Below are positions 34,857 through 42,463 of a DNA stretch of 64,000 nucleotides, piece after piece (within the stretch, counting starts at the first letter, position 1; the number at the start of each line of letters is the position of its first letter). The position numbers were made by a program, and so were the translations under genes. The notes below the pieces were generated by a model. The model ran no database searches. It was given only the letters and a program-made list of their open reading frames with translations, and was not told the DNA's origin. The stretch spans positions 1 through 64,000 of the forward strand of contig CAYPPG010000019.1 in the NCBI GenBank assembly GCA_964412555.1, given 5' to 3'. Origin of the DNA: CAYPPG01 sp964412555. Lineage in GTDB: Bacteria; Hinthialibacterota; Hinthialibacteria; Hinthialibacterales; Hinthialibacteraceae.

Positions 34857-35592
34857 TGCCGTTCTACCTTACCTTTCAATTTTGCTGCTATCACTATGAT
34901 GAAACACATAAATCCGCCGGAAAGAAGTCAGAAAAGCGGATATAGCACAATGATTCCTATATCTGCCAGATCATTCTTTTCCGACACCTATTTCAAGACA
35001 TTCGCTTCCGAACTGTTCATCATTCAGGCTACCTTTGTTGAGAAGAAAGGCTCTATCTTTTTTCAAATTATCCTTTCTAAAACTCCTTTTTTTCTATTTG
35101 GAGTAGGGGAGGGGATACCACAATTTCCCAACCCGATTCCGTAATCATTACATCTTGTGATCTTTTGTCAGATCCGTTCCTCGAAATCGGATGTTGCCGG
35201 TCAAGCGATCCATATTTCTTCACTGTTATCCGACATAGGTATCACATCCACAAAATAGTTATGACACAAATATATCGTATCCGAACTAAATAATCAAGCC
35301 CCCCATGAGGATATGGAAGGTGCTCTTCTGATAACCTATTGATATGTTAAGACTTAGGTTTAAGGCTAAATTCATGTTAAGCCCCTTTTTTTTTTCTTTC
35401 CCTGTAGATTTTGATCAGTTTTATGTTGTAGCCAAACCATTCATGTTGTTTCTTATTCTGGAATATAGAGTATTCGAAATGAATAGAAACCCATTGAATA
35501 GTTGTTATGACGTTTCCTGAATGATAGAACACATATCAGAACAACTCATTTTGTTAATGGAAATATCGAAGGGATAGTATAGAGGGGGATAC
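34857..35592. other. 736-bp intergenic region upstream of the corrinoid operon
   Basis: No credible coding frame. No B12-box (GCCACTG) is seen on the minus strand, so I do not call a cobalamin riboswitch. On the plus strand GGCTAA...TTAAGCC followed by CC and ten T residues (about 35363-35395) looks like an imperfect intrinsic terminator with no gene ahead of it, so an unrecognised small plus-strand transcript is possible. Confidence 0.4.
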
Positions 35593-36891
35593 TTATTCCT
35601 GTTCTTGATTTCGCAAATCGACGATACGTTCTTGATCGGTAAGACTTCGAGGTTCGACCATTTTGATCATTGGCTTCAATCGAATGCGTTCATAAATCAC
35701 TTCTTCGATTCGTTCACGCAGTGCTTCAAGGGCGCCGAGTTTATCTTGGAAGATTTCAGGTGTGATTTCCACTTCGACTTCCAGGCGGTCACGAGTGTCT
35801 TCTCGATGGATCACCAGTCTGAAATTGGAGGTGACATCTTCGATACGAGTCAATATATTTTTGATTTCCGAAGGGATGAATTCCACACCGTCTACTTCTA
35901 GGATATCATCGGTGCGGAAAGCGACATTGGCCATTTTCACGAAAGTCCGTCCGCAGGAACAAGGTTCTGCTGAAAGATGTGTAAAAGCGCCGGTTCGATA
36001 CCGGATCAATGGAAAGGCTTCTTTGGTAAGAGTTGTAATCACTAATTCCCCCCGTTCTCCCATCGGAAGAACCTCACCTGTATTGGGATCGATGATCTCA
36101 GGATAGAAATGGTCTTCATTGATGTGAAGCCCGTTCATTTCTTCGCATTCGCATGAAATGCCGGGGATGCAGATTTCGGTCACGCCGTAATTGCCATACA
36201 CATCGACCATCAGGTTCTCTTGGATTTGCCGGCGGATTTTCGATGACCAGCTTTCTCCTACCAAAATGACTTTCCGAAGAAACAATTCTTTAGGGTCGAT
36301 TCTTTTTTCATGCAGGAAACGGACAATATGAATCGCGCGGGTTGGATTACAGATTAATACGGTGGTTCGGTAATTCCGCATGATTTCGATTTGATCGCCG
36401 ATCGGGGTATTATAAAGCGGTGTGACACAAGCACCCAATTGCTCCGCTCCGTAATGGGCCACCACGGCACCTGGAAAGAGAGTATAATCCAGATAAACAA
36501 GGACCATATCGTTATCTGTGATACCAGCCGCGGCAAACCCACGTGCTTTCAGAGTGGTCCAGGCGTGAATGTCATTCCTCGTATGACCAATGACAACGGT
36601 CTCCCCGACTCCGGTTTGGCTGGGGTGAAGTCGAACGACTTCGCGCAATGGAACAGCGAACATGCCGTAAGGGTGGTTTTCCACCAATGTTTTCCGGCTG
36701 ATGAGAGGGAGCATGGTTATATCGTCCAGTGAGCGAAAATCCTGCGGCAGGATGTTCGCATCCCGGAACCATTTTTGATAAAAATCTACATTGCGCATGA
36801 CACGATTGAGGATGGCTTGCAGCCGTTCGAGCTGCAGTTGCTGCAAATCTGATCGTTTCATCGTTTCTTGTTTTGGGTTTAAAACGGGCAT
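35593..36891 (-). CDS. PaaK-family protein with degenerate adenylation motifs
   Basis: 432 residues and co-linear with phenylacetate-CoA ligases over the full length, but the key motifs are broken. The nucleotide loop SSGTTGKP is HPSQTGVGET here, RTRD is RTGA, and the C-terminal catalytic lysine of SMGKAKRVID is lost (SLTDQERIVD). The Zn or structural pattern SCECEEMNG and EPCSCGRTF is kept. It probably no longer makes an acyl-adenylate and may instead bind an acid or CoA ester as a sensor or accessory subunit. AGGAAGGG precedes the ATG. It directly follows livF in what looks like the importer operon. Confidence 0.85.
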   Translation of the reverse strand: MPVLNPKQETMKRSDLQQLQLERLQAILNRVMRNVDFYQKWFRDANILPQDFRSLDDITMLPLISRKTLVENHPYGMFAVPLREVVRLHPSQTGVGETVVIGHTRNDIHAWTTLKARGFAAAGITDNDMVLVYLDYTLFPGAVVAHYGAEQLGACVTPLYNTPIGDQIEIMRNYRTTVLICNPTRAIHIVRFLHEKRIDPKELFLRKVILVGESWSSKIRRQIQENLMVDVYGNYGVTEICIPGISCECEEMNGLHINEDHFYPEIIDPNTGEVLPMGERGELVITTLTKEAFPLIRYRTGAFTHLSAEPCSCGRTFVKMANVAFRTDDILEVDGVEFIPSEIKNILTRIEDVTSNFRLVIHREDTRDRLEVEVEITPEIFQDKLGALEALRERIEEVIYERIRLKPMIKMVEPRSLTDQERIVDLRNQEQE

Positions 36892-36907
36892 GGCCCTTCC
36901 TCCATAT

Positions 36908-37642
36908 TCATTCCCAAATGTGATCGTAGGTTTTGCCTAAATAGGCGCGTTCGATTTCGGGATTTCGTTTCAAGTCTTCGCAGTCTCCTTCCATGACGAT
37001 TTGCCCGGTTTCGATGACATACCCCCGATCGGCAATATCCAGGGCCAGCCTGGCGTTCTGCTCGACCAAGAGAACTGTGAGATTTCTCTTGCGCAATTTT
37101 TCGATGGTTTCGAAAATCTCTTCAACAATGCGAGGCGCGAGTCCCATAGATGGTTCATCTAACAATATCATCTTTGGATCGGACATCAGAGAACGGGCAA
37201 TGGCAAGCATTTGTTGTTCGCCCCCGCTCAGCGTTCCGGCCAGCTGATGAATGCGCGATTGGAGAATGGGAAAAAGATCGTATATCATCTCAAGGTGATC
37301 TTCGAATTCCTGTTTTGAGAGTTTTCCGTATCGGTGATACGTACCCAGGATAAGATTATCCATAACCGATAGAGGAGAAAAGAGTTGTCTGCCTTCCGGT
37401 ACCAAAGCAATTCCTCGGCGAACGATTTTTTCCGGTGCAATATGAGAAATACTTTTCCCTTCGAAGTCGAGAGTCCCCGATTTCACGGATACCAAACCGG
37501 CAATCGTATTCAATATGGTGCTTTTTCCGGAGCCGTTGGCGCCAATCAATGTGACGATTTCCTGCTCCCGGACATGGAGAGAAATACCCTTCAATATTTC
37601 CACGCGTCCGATATTGCTAAACAGATTCGTGATTTGCAGCAC
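36908..37642 (-). CDS. livF: Branched-chain amino-acid-type ABC transporter ATPase LivF
   Basis: 244 residues. Walker A GANGSGKST (about 34-42), signature LSGGEQQMLAIARSL, Walker B MILLDEPSMGLAP and the H-loop-containing end are all canonical. The text VRRGIALVPEGRQLFSPLSVMDN is the LivF-specific stretch. Part of a hydrophobic-amino-acid-uptake (HAAT) importer with LivG, LivM, LivH and a binding protein. It starts 1 bp after the livG stop. The solute may be an organic acid or betaine rather than a branched amino acid, given the ligase and demethylase neighbours. Confidence 0.93.
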   Translation of the reverse strand: MLQITNLFSNIGRVEILKGISLHVREQEIVTLIGANGSGKSTILNTIAGLVSVKSGTLDFEGKSISHIAPEKIVRRGIALVPEGRQLFSPLSVMDNLILGTYHRYGKLSKQEFEDHLEMIYDLFPILQSRIHQLAGTLSGGEQQMLAIARSLMSDPKMILLDEPSMGLAPRIVEEIFETIEKLRKRNLTVLLVEQNARLALDIADRGYVIETGQIVMEGDCEDLKRNPEIERAYLGKTYDHIWE

Positions 37643-37643
37643 C

Positions 37644-38411
37644 CTAGTTCTTCTCCTTCCCGAGATACGCGGCGATCACCGCTTCGTCCTGCTGTACTTC
37701 TTTCGGCGGACCTTCGGCGATTTTGATCCCGAAGTTCAACACGCCAACCTCATGCGAAATGTCCATAACCAGGGACATATCGTGTTCGATTAGAAGCACA
37801 GTAATACCCGAATCGCGGATTTTTCGGATCAATTCCCCCATATCTTCTGTTTCGCGAATATTGAGACCCGCCGCAGGCTCATCCAAAAGAATCATTTTCG
37901 GTTCGGTTGCCAAAGCGCGCGCGATTTCCACTTTCCGGTGGATCACAAAAGGCATATCGCCAGGTAACGAATCGAATCCCTTTGTGACTCCGGTGAAATC
38001 GAGCCAAAATTTGGCTTTCTCTCGTATCTGTTTCTCTTCGGAACGTTCCCCGAACATTTTGAACGCTGAACGGAAGAATCCTGCTTGTGAACGGCAGTGA
38101 CGTCCAACCATAACATTTTCAAGAATGGTCATATGGTGAAAAATCAGGGCTGTTTGAAAGGTGCGGGAGATACCGTAAGAAGCAATCCGATACGGTTTTT
38201 GATCTTGGATTTGCCGGTTTTGAAAATAAATGGAACCGGTTGTCACGGGGAGAACACTGCTGATCAAATTGAACAAGGTCGTTTTTCCCGCTCCGTTCGG
38301 ACCGATGACAGCCTTGATTTGACCCGGCATGATTTTTAAAGATACATCCGATACCGCCGTAAGGCCGCCAAACTTTTTCGTAACATTTTGAAGTTTCAAT
38401 AGTGCATTCAT
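37644..38411 (-). CDS. livG: Branched-chain amino-acid-type ABC transporter ATPase LivG, altered signature motif
   Basis: 255 residues. Walker A GPNGAGKTTL, Walker B MILLDEPAAGLN and the LivG text YGISRTFQTALIFHHMTILEN are clear. The ABC signature, LAYGQQRRLEIARA in E. coli LivG, is MPFVIHRKVEIARA here, so the signature glycine and the following Gln are gone. With a normal signature in LivF, one of the two ATP sites of the heterodimer would be degenerate. Overlap and spacing with livF and livM show one operon. Confidence 0.9.
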   Translation of the reverse strand: MNALLKLQNVTKKFGGLTAVSDVSLKIMPGQIKAVIGPNGAGKTTLFNLISSVLPVTTGSIYFQNRQIQDQKPYRIASYGISRTFQTALIFHHMTILENVMVGRHCRSQAGFFRSAFKMFGERSEEKQIREKAKFWLDFTGVTKGFDSLPGDMPFVIHRKVEIARALATEPKMILLDEPAAGLNIRETEDMGELIRKIRDSGITVLLIEHDMSLVMDISHEVGVLNFGIKIAEGPPKEVQQDEAVIAAYLGKEKN

Positions 38412-38420
38412 TGCAGAAAT

Positions 38421-39413
38421 TCAATTAGCCGATATTCGCTTTTTCCTTGTTCTATTCGAAAATAAAGTCGCCGCGATGAAATTTTTGACTCGTATAAAGG
38501 TTCCCACGAGGCCGTCCTCGAGGAAGATCATGATTCCCATGAGGATCAGGCCGTATATCAGTATGTCATAATCTTCAAAAATGGTTAAGTATTCAGGAAG
38601 CAGGGTTAGCAGCACTGCGCCAAGCAATCCGCCCCAAACACTTTTCATTCCACCGACAGCCACCATGACCACCAACAAGACAGAAAATTTGATTTCACAG
38701 GTCGTCGGGCTTACAAATGTTACATTGTGAGCATAAAGGCTTCCGGCAAGAGATGCCAACGCTGCACTGACCACAAATATTTGGATTTTATAAAATGTTG
38801 TGTTTACCCCCATGGCATTAGCAGCCAATTCGCTGTCGTGGATGGAGCGAAGAGCGCGTCCCACACGAGAGTGAATCAGATTCAAAGAGATGATCATCAC
38901 CAGTACGACAACCGTCCAGACAAAAATATAGTAGCGAAGCCCCCAAAAAGGATCTAATTCGAATCCAAAAATCGATAAAAGAGGGATTTCACCAAATCCG
39001 GATGGCCCACCGGTCAAATCCACTTCCGCCGTGGCGATAATGGCAATGATTTCACCGATTGCCAGAGTTGCCATCGCAAGATAATGGCCGCTCAAGCGCA
39101 GAGTAGGAATTCCGATCACAAGCGCAACCAGCGCAGTAAAGATCATCGCAATGACCATTGCGATCCACGGATTGATCGGCAACATGGTGGTCAATAATCC
39201 GGACGTGTAGGCCCCTAATCCGAAAAAAGCCCCATGACCGAGGGATATCTGCCCAGCATAGCCGATTAAGAGACTTAAACCGATCGTGACAATGCTGTAA
39301 ATACCCGCCATGACAAGAACGGAAATCCAATAACTGTCGGTGCCTATGATGAACGGTATCGATGCAATCAATGCGATCAAACAAATCAATAATATATAAT
39401 TGTTTCTACCCAT
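38421..39413 (-). CDS. livM: Branched-chain amino-acid-type ABC permease LivM
   Basis: 330 residues with about nine or ten membrane helices. LLIGYAGQISLGHGAFFGLGAY and TEVDLTGGPSG-like text (AEVDLTGGPSGFGEIP) with GVNTTFYKIQIFVVSA are LivM hallmarks. The start at 39413 (MGRNNYILL) opens the first helix; the open frame reaching 39563 runs into repeat sequence and is rejected. Pairs with LivH in the HAAT importer, though 511 bp of repeat-filled DNA separates them. Confidence 0.92.
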   Translation of the reverse strand: MGRNNYILLICLIALIASIPFIIGTDSYWISVLVMAGIYSIVTIGLSLLIGYAGQISLGHGAFFGLGAYTSGLLTTMLPINPWIAMVIAMIFTALVALVIGIPTLRLSGHYLAMATLAIGEIIAIIATAEVDLTGGPSGFGEIPLLSIFGFELDPFWGLRYYIFVWTVVVLVMIISLNLIHSRVGRALRSIHDSELAANAMGVNTTFYKIQIFVVSAALASLAGSLYAHNVTFVSPTTCEIKFSVLLVVMVAVGGMKSVWGGLLGAVLLTLLPEYLTIFEDYDILIYGLILMGIMIFLEDGLVGTFIRVKNFIAATLFSNRTRKKRISAN

Positions 39414-39924
39414 TAGACATTCGTTGTTGCAATCATTCTTATGGCAATATTGTGGTACAGACCTCCGGTCTGCATCATAAACTGAATGCTCTCCAGAAAC
39501 ACTTCTGTTTCTTTCTGTAATTACCCTCGACTTCGGAGAGGGTTGGTTGCTATTATTTACCACCTTTTCAGGGTGGGGATTTCCCTAAATTGCAAGAAAC
39601 CATATCCCCACAGGGTTAAAGAAGACTATTGGGGATTTCACCAAATTGCAGGAAACCATACCCCAACGGGGTTAAAGAAGATAGCCAGTGGGCAATGCCC
39701 CTGGTAAAGGTCATTAACCGGAAAATTCCACCCTGAAGGGGTGGCAGAAAAACCTTACTTCATCTATCTTCTTCCACCCTTTCAGGGTGGGATATTTTTT
39801 CAGTCTTTTACTCTCCAGGGGCGTTGCCCGCTGGCTATCATCTTTCGCCCTTTCAGGGCTGGGTACTTCTTTGAACAAATCGGTTACGAACAAATTGAAT
39901 CTCTGCATTCTCTGAAATTCACCA
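39414..39924. repeat. Repeat array splitting livH from livM (two 91-bp modules plus partial copies)
   Basis: The 511 bp are almost wholly repeats. 39449-39474 is half of the GTGCAGACC palindrome family. 39555-39660 holds partial hairpins (CCACCTTTTCAGGGTGG, GATTTCCCTAAATTGCA). 39660-39750 is a minus-strand 91-bp module and 39774-39864 a plus-strand one, each with CCACCC/GGGTGG, CCAGGGGC...GCCC and a third hairpin in fixed order, joined by TGGCTATC. No gene is present. Confidence 0.8.
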
Positions 39925-40821
39925 TCAAAACGCTTGATGTTTCATGGCTTCTTTGTCACCCAAGATCCCGTACGGGCGGACAAATAAAATGATGAGCAAT
40001 ACAATCAGCGCGATCGCGTCTTTATAGCCGGATGAGATCAATCCCGCGCCGAGTGATTCCATGATCCCGATGATAAATCCGGCAATCACTGCACCGGTGC
40101 TATTCCCGAGTCCGCCCAAAACAGCGGCGCTGAATCCTTTGAGCGCCAACATGAATCCACGGTCATAATCGATGAAGGCGATAGGAGTAATGATGATTCC
40201 GGCAATGGCGCCGATCGCCGCACTAAGAACAAATGATAAGAATACCATTTTCCGTACATCGATTCCTACGAGCGTTGCCGCTATTCGATTCGCCGAGCAG
40301 GCACGCATCGCTTTCCCTATAATCGTGTAGCGGAAAAAAAGCGTGAGCAGCAGGACGGTCAAACTCATGATCCCTAAAATCCAAATATGTTGAGGGAGCA
40401 GTTTCGCGCCAATGAGTGAAATCGGCTCTTCGCCGGAAAAATGAGGAAGAGTATGGCTTTCTTTTCCCCATATAAACATGGCAATGCCTTTCATGACAAT
40501 GGAACCACCGATCGTGATGATGATCAGAGTCAATACACTAGCGTTTTTCATTGGGAAAATAGCAAGACGTTCGAAAAGACCGCCGATACCGGCGACGATC
40601 AACATCGTCAGGAAAAAACCAAGGACTAATGGAACCTCGGCGGTGGTAAGCGATACCATCACCATCCCCCCGAGCATCACAAATTCCCCTTGAGCAAAAT
40701 TGATGATCCCTGTTGCGTTGTAAATGATATTAAAACCAATGGCAACCATGCCATAAATACAACCGATACTGATTCCTGTAACGAGATATTGAATAACTTG
40801 ACTCCAAAAGGTGATTTCCAT
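39925..40821 (-). CDS. livH: Branched-chain amino-acid-type ABC permease LivH
   Basis: 298 residues with about eight membrane helices. YGMVAIGFNIIYNATGIINFAQGEFVMLG-type text (key stretch NATGIINFAQGEFVMLGG), AIGAIAGIIITPIAFIDYDR and LKGFSAAVLGGLGNSTGAVI are diagnostic for LivH. It should form the channel with LivM. The ribosome site is weak. Upstream (40822-41138) is a 317-bp space with palindromes, then the binding-protein gene on the same strand. Confidence 0.93.
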   Translation of the reverse strand: MEITFWSQVIQYLVTGISIGCIYGMVAIGFNIIYNATGIINFAQGEFVMLGGMVMVSLTTAEVPLVLGFFLTMLIVAGIGGLFERLAIFPMKNASVLTLIIITIGGSIVMKGIAMFIWGKESHTLPHFSGEEPISLIGAKLLPQHIWILGIMSLTVLLLTLFFRYTIIGKAMRACSANRIAATLVGIDVRKMVFLSFVLSAAIGAIAGIIITPIAFIDYDRGFMLALKGFSAAVLGGLGNSTGAVIAGFIIGIMESLGAGLISSGYKDAIALIVLLIILFVRPYGILGDKEAMKHQAF

Positions 40822-40846
40822 TGCGCAAAACCATCATCCAATAATG

Positions 40847-40870
40847 TAACGCCGGCATCTTGCCGGCATT
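40847..40870. repeat. GCCGGCATCTTGCCGGC palindrome
   Basis: GTAACGCCGGCATCTTGCC with GGCA forms a 6-bp hairpin around ATCTT. Close copies are inside the larger arrays at 55779-55860 and 58223-58308. Confidence 0.6.
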
Positions 40871-40880
40871 TGTTTGATTT

Positions 40881-40941
40881 ATTGTGGTGCAGACCTCTGG
40901 TCTGCATCTGAACTGTGCAGACCAGAGGTCTGCACCACAAT
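40881..40941. repeat. Perfect 26-bp inverted repeat built from GTGCAGACC half-palindromes
   Basis: Arms 40881-40906 and 40916-40941 are exact reverse complements around the 9-base TCTGAACTG. Each arm is itself palindromic (TGCAGACC TCT GGTCTGCA). A single arm with two base changes lies at 39449-39474. The remaining part of the 317-bp space between livH and the binding-protein gene contains no gene. Confidence 0.75.
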
Positions 40942-41138
40942 TGTTGTCATCTCATATTACACACTTCACCAGGGAAGAGGGTAAGAAATGTTCAAAAATA
41001 GGTAAGAGTAAATTACATGGAATGAAACTAAAAATCAACATTCACGAAAGCAATATGAGAAGAAGAGGGAAGAGGAATCCCCCTGAAGAGATTCCCCTCA
41101 CGGCTAATGAAAAGAAAATAAAGAATGTATATCGATTG

Positions 41139-42293
41139 TTATTTCTTTTCTTCCCAAAGGACAAATTTACCGTCTTTCACGGTAATAATTTCAAAGGCGT
41201 CCTTGTACAAACCGGAATGATCTTCCGCGGAATAATTGAAATAACCGGCTGTTCCGGGAAAACCTTTGGTTTTTTCGATGTGGTCACGGATGGCGTCTTT
41301 ATCCGGTCCAACGGATTTCAATGCATTGACGACCAGCCACAGAGCATCGTAAGCATGGCCACCGAATGTGCTGGCATTTCCGCCGAATCGTTCTTCGTAA
41401 TTTTGCTTATACCCTTTGAGTAGGGTTTTTCGAGGATACGAATCGGGAAGAGAATCCACGGCTAAAAGCGCACCTGCCGGGAAGATGATTCCTTCCGCTG
41501 CCTCTCCGGCCAATTCGACATACTTTAGGTTCCCGAAACCATGGCTTTGGTAGAGAGGGATTTCCATTCCGAGTTGCCTGAGGTTTTTGGCGACGATGCT
41601 TTGCCCAGGGACAATAGACCAATTGACCAACGCTTCCGCTTTCGTTCCCCGAATGCGGGTCAGTTGGGCGGTCATATCTGTGTCTTTCGGTCCATAGGTT
41701 TCATCGGCAACGATATCAATTCCCATCTTCGGCGCGATCGCTTTCAGTTGCTCACGACCGGCTGTTCCAAAGCCTGTGGTACCGGTGATAATGGCAATGG
41801 TATCAATTCTTTGACTTCGCATATGTTCGTAGATACGAATCACACAATCACTGTCTTTTTGCGGAGTCTTGAATACCCATTTTTTGACTGGATTCACGAT
41901 CGCTTCCGCGGCGGCGCAAGAAACGAGAGGTACTTTGTATCGCTCTACGATAGGAATGATAGCCATCGTGCATCCACTGCGGGAAGGTCCGATGATGGCG
42001 CAGACTCTATCGCGTTTGATCAATTTGTTGACAGCCAAGACCGTTTTTTCTTCCAGTCCTTCTGTGTCCTCGATGATGACTTCGAGCGGCCGGCCATTGA
42101 TGCCGCCGGATTCATTGATTTGATCGGCGATCATGACGGCTGTGTTTCGTTCGGGTTCACCCAAAAAGGATGCCGGACCGGTTATTGCAAAGACGGCGCC
42201 GACCTTTATGGGATCCCCTTCTAATTCTGCCGCTTGCAGCATACTGACACTGCAAGCAAATAAGATGACGAGTAAGCATAGATACTTTTTCAT
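41139..42293 (-). CDS. ABC transporter substrate-binding protein (LivJ/LivK type)
   Basis: 384 residues: signal peptide 1-21 (LLVILFACSVSMLQAAE), then two periplasmic-binding-protein lobes. VGAVFAITGPASFLGEP, GINGRPLEVIIEDTEG, AIIGPSRSGCTMAIIPI and FGGHAYDALWLVVNAL are the usual family landmarks. It delivers solute to LivHMGF. The binding pocket cannot be read from sequence; homologues next to PaaK genes often bind aromatic or other organic acids. The ATG follows the porin gene by about 170 bp on the same strand, with a hairpin (42393-42423) between them. Confidence 0.92.
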   Translation of the reverse strand: MKKYLCLLVILFACSVSMLQAAELEGDPIKVGAVFAITGPASFLGEPERNTAVMIADQINESGGINGRPLEVIIEDTEGLEEKTVLAVNKLIKRDRVCAIIGPSRSGCTMAIIPIVERYKVPLVSCAAAEAIVNPVKKWVFKTPQKDSDCVIRIYEHMRSQRIDTIAIITGTTGFGTAGREQLKAIAPKMGIDIVADETYGPKDTDMTAQLTRIRGTKAEALVNWSIVPGQSIVAKNLRQLGMEIPLYQSHGFGNLKYVELAGEAAEGIIFPAGALLAVDSLPDSYPRKTLLKGYKQNYEERFGGNASTFGGHAYDALWLVVNALKSVGPDKDAIRDHIEKTKGFPGTAGYFNYSAEDHSGLYKDAFEIITVKDGKFVLWEEKK

Positions 42294-42392
42294 AGTTTTA
42301 CTCCCCTGTCGTATACTTCCGGAGAGAAAGAGGATTCCATCGTCTTTCCTCCGTTATCTGACTACGAGATGATTCTTTCTTGAACATCCGTA

Positions 42393-42423
42393 GGGTGGGC
42401 TTTAAGCGAAGCGCAGCCCACCC
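42393..42423. terminator. GGGTGGGCT...AGCCCACCC hairpin
   Basis: A perfect 9-bp stem around TTAAGCGAAGCGC lies between the porin stop and the binding-protein gene. There is no T-run, so it may be an attenuator or stabilising hairpin rather than a strong terminator. Related to the hairpin at 31479. Confidence 0.5.
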
Positions 42424-42463
42424 CCGAATGAACATGACGTTTTTTCTTGACTAAAGCGATCGC

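Noticed and set aside
34836..35144. Plus-strand 102-codon ORF in the operon gap
   Set aside because: Overlaps the 5' end of the MetH-activation-like gene, has no ribosome site and no recognisable features.
34857..35592. Cobalamin riboswitch upstream of the corrinoid operon
   Set aside because: No GCCACTG B12 box or recognisable core was found on the minus strand, although the location would be logical.
39414..39924. CRISPR array
   Set aside because: The repeated units differ in orientation, are palindromic throughout and lack evenly sized unique spacers; no cas gene is present.
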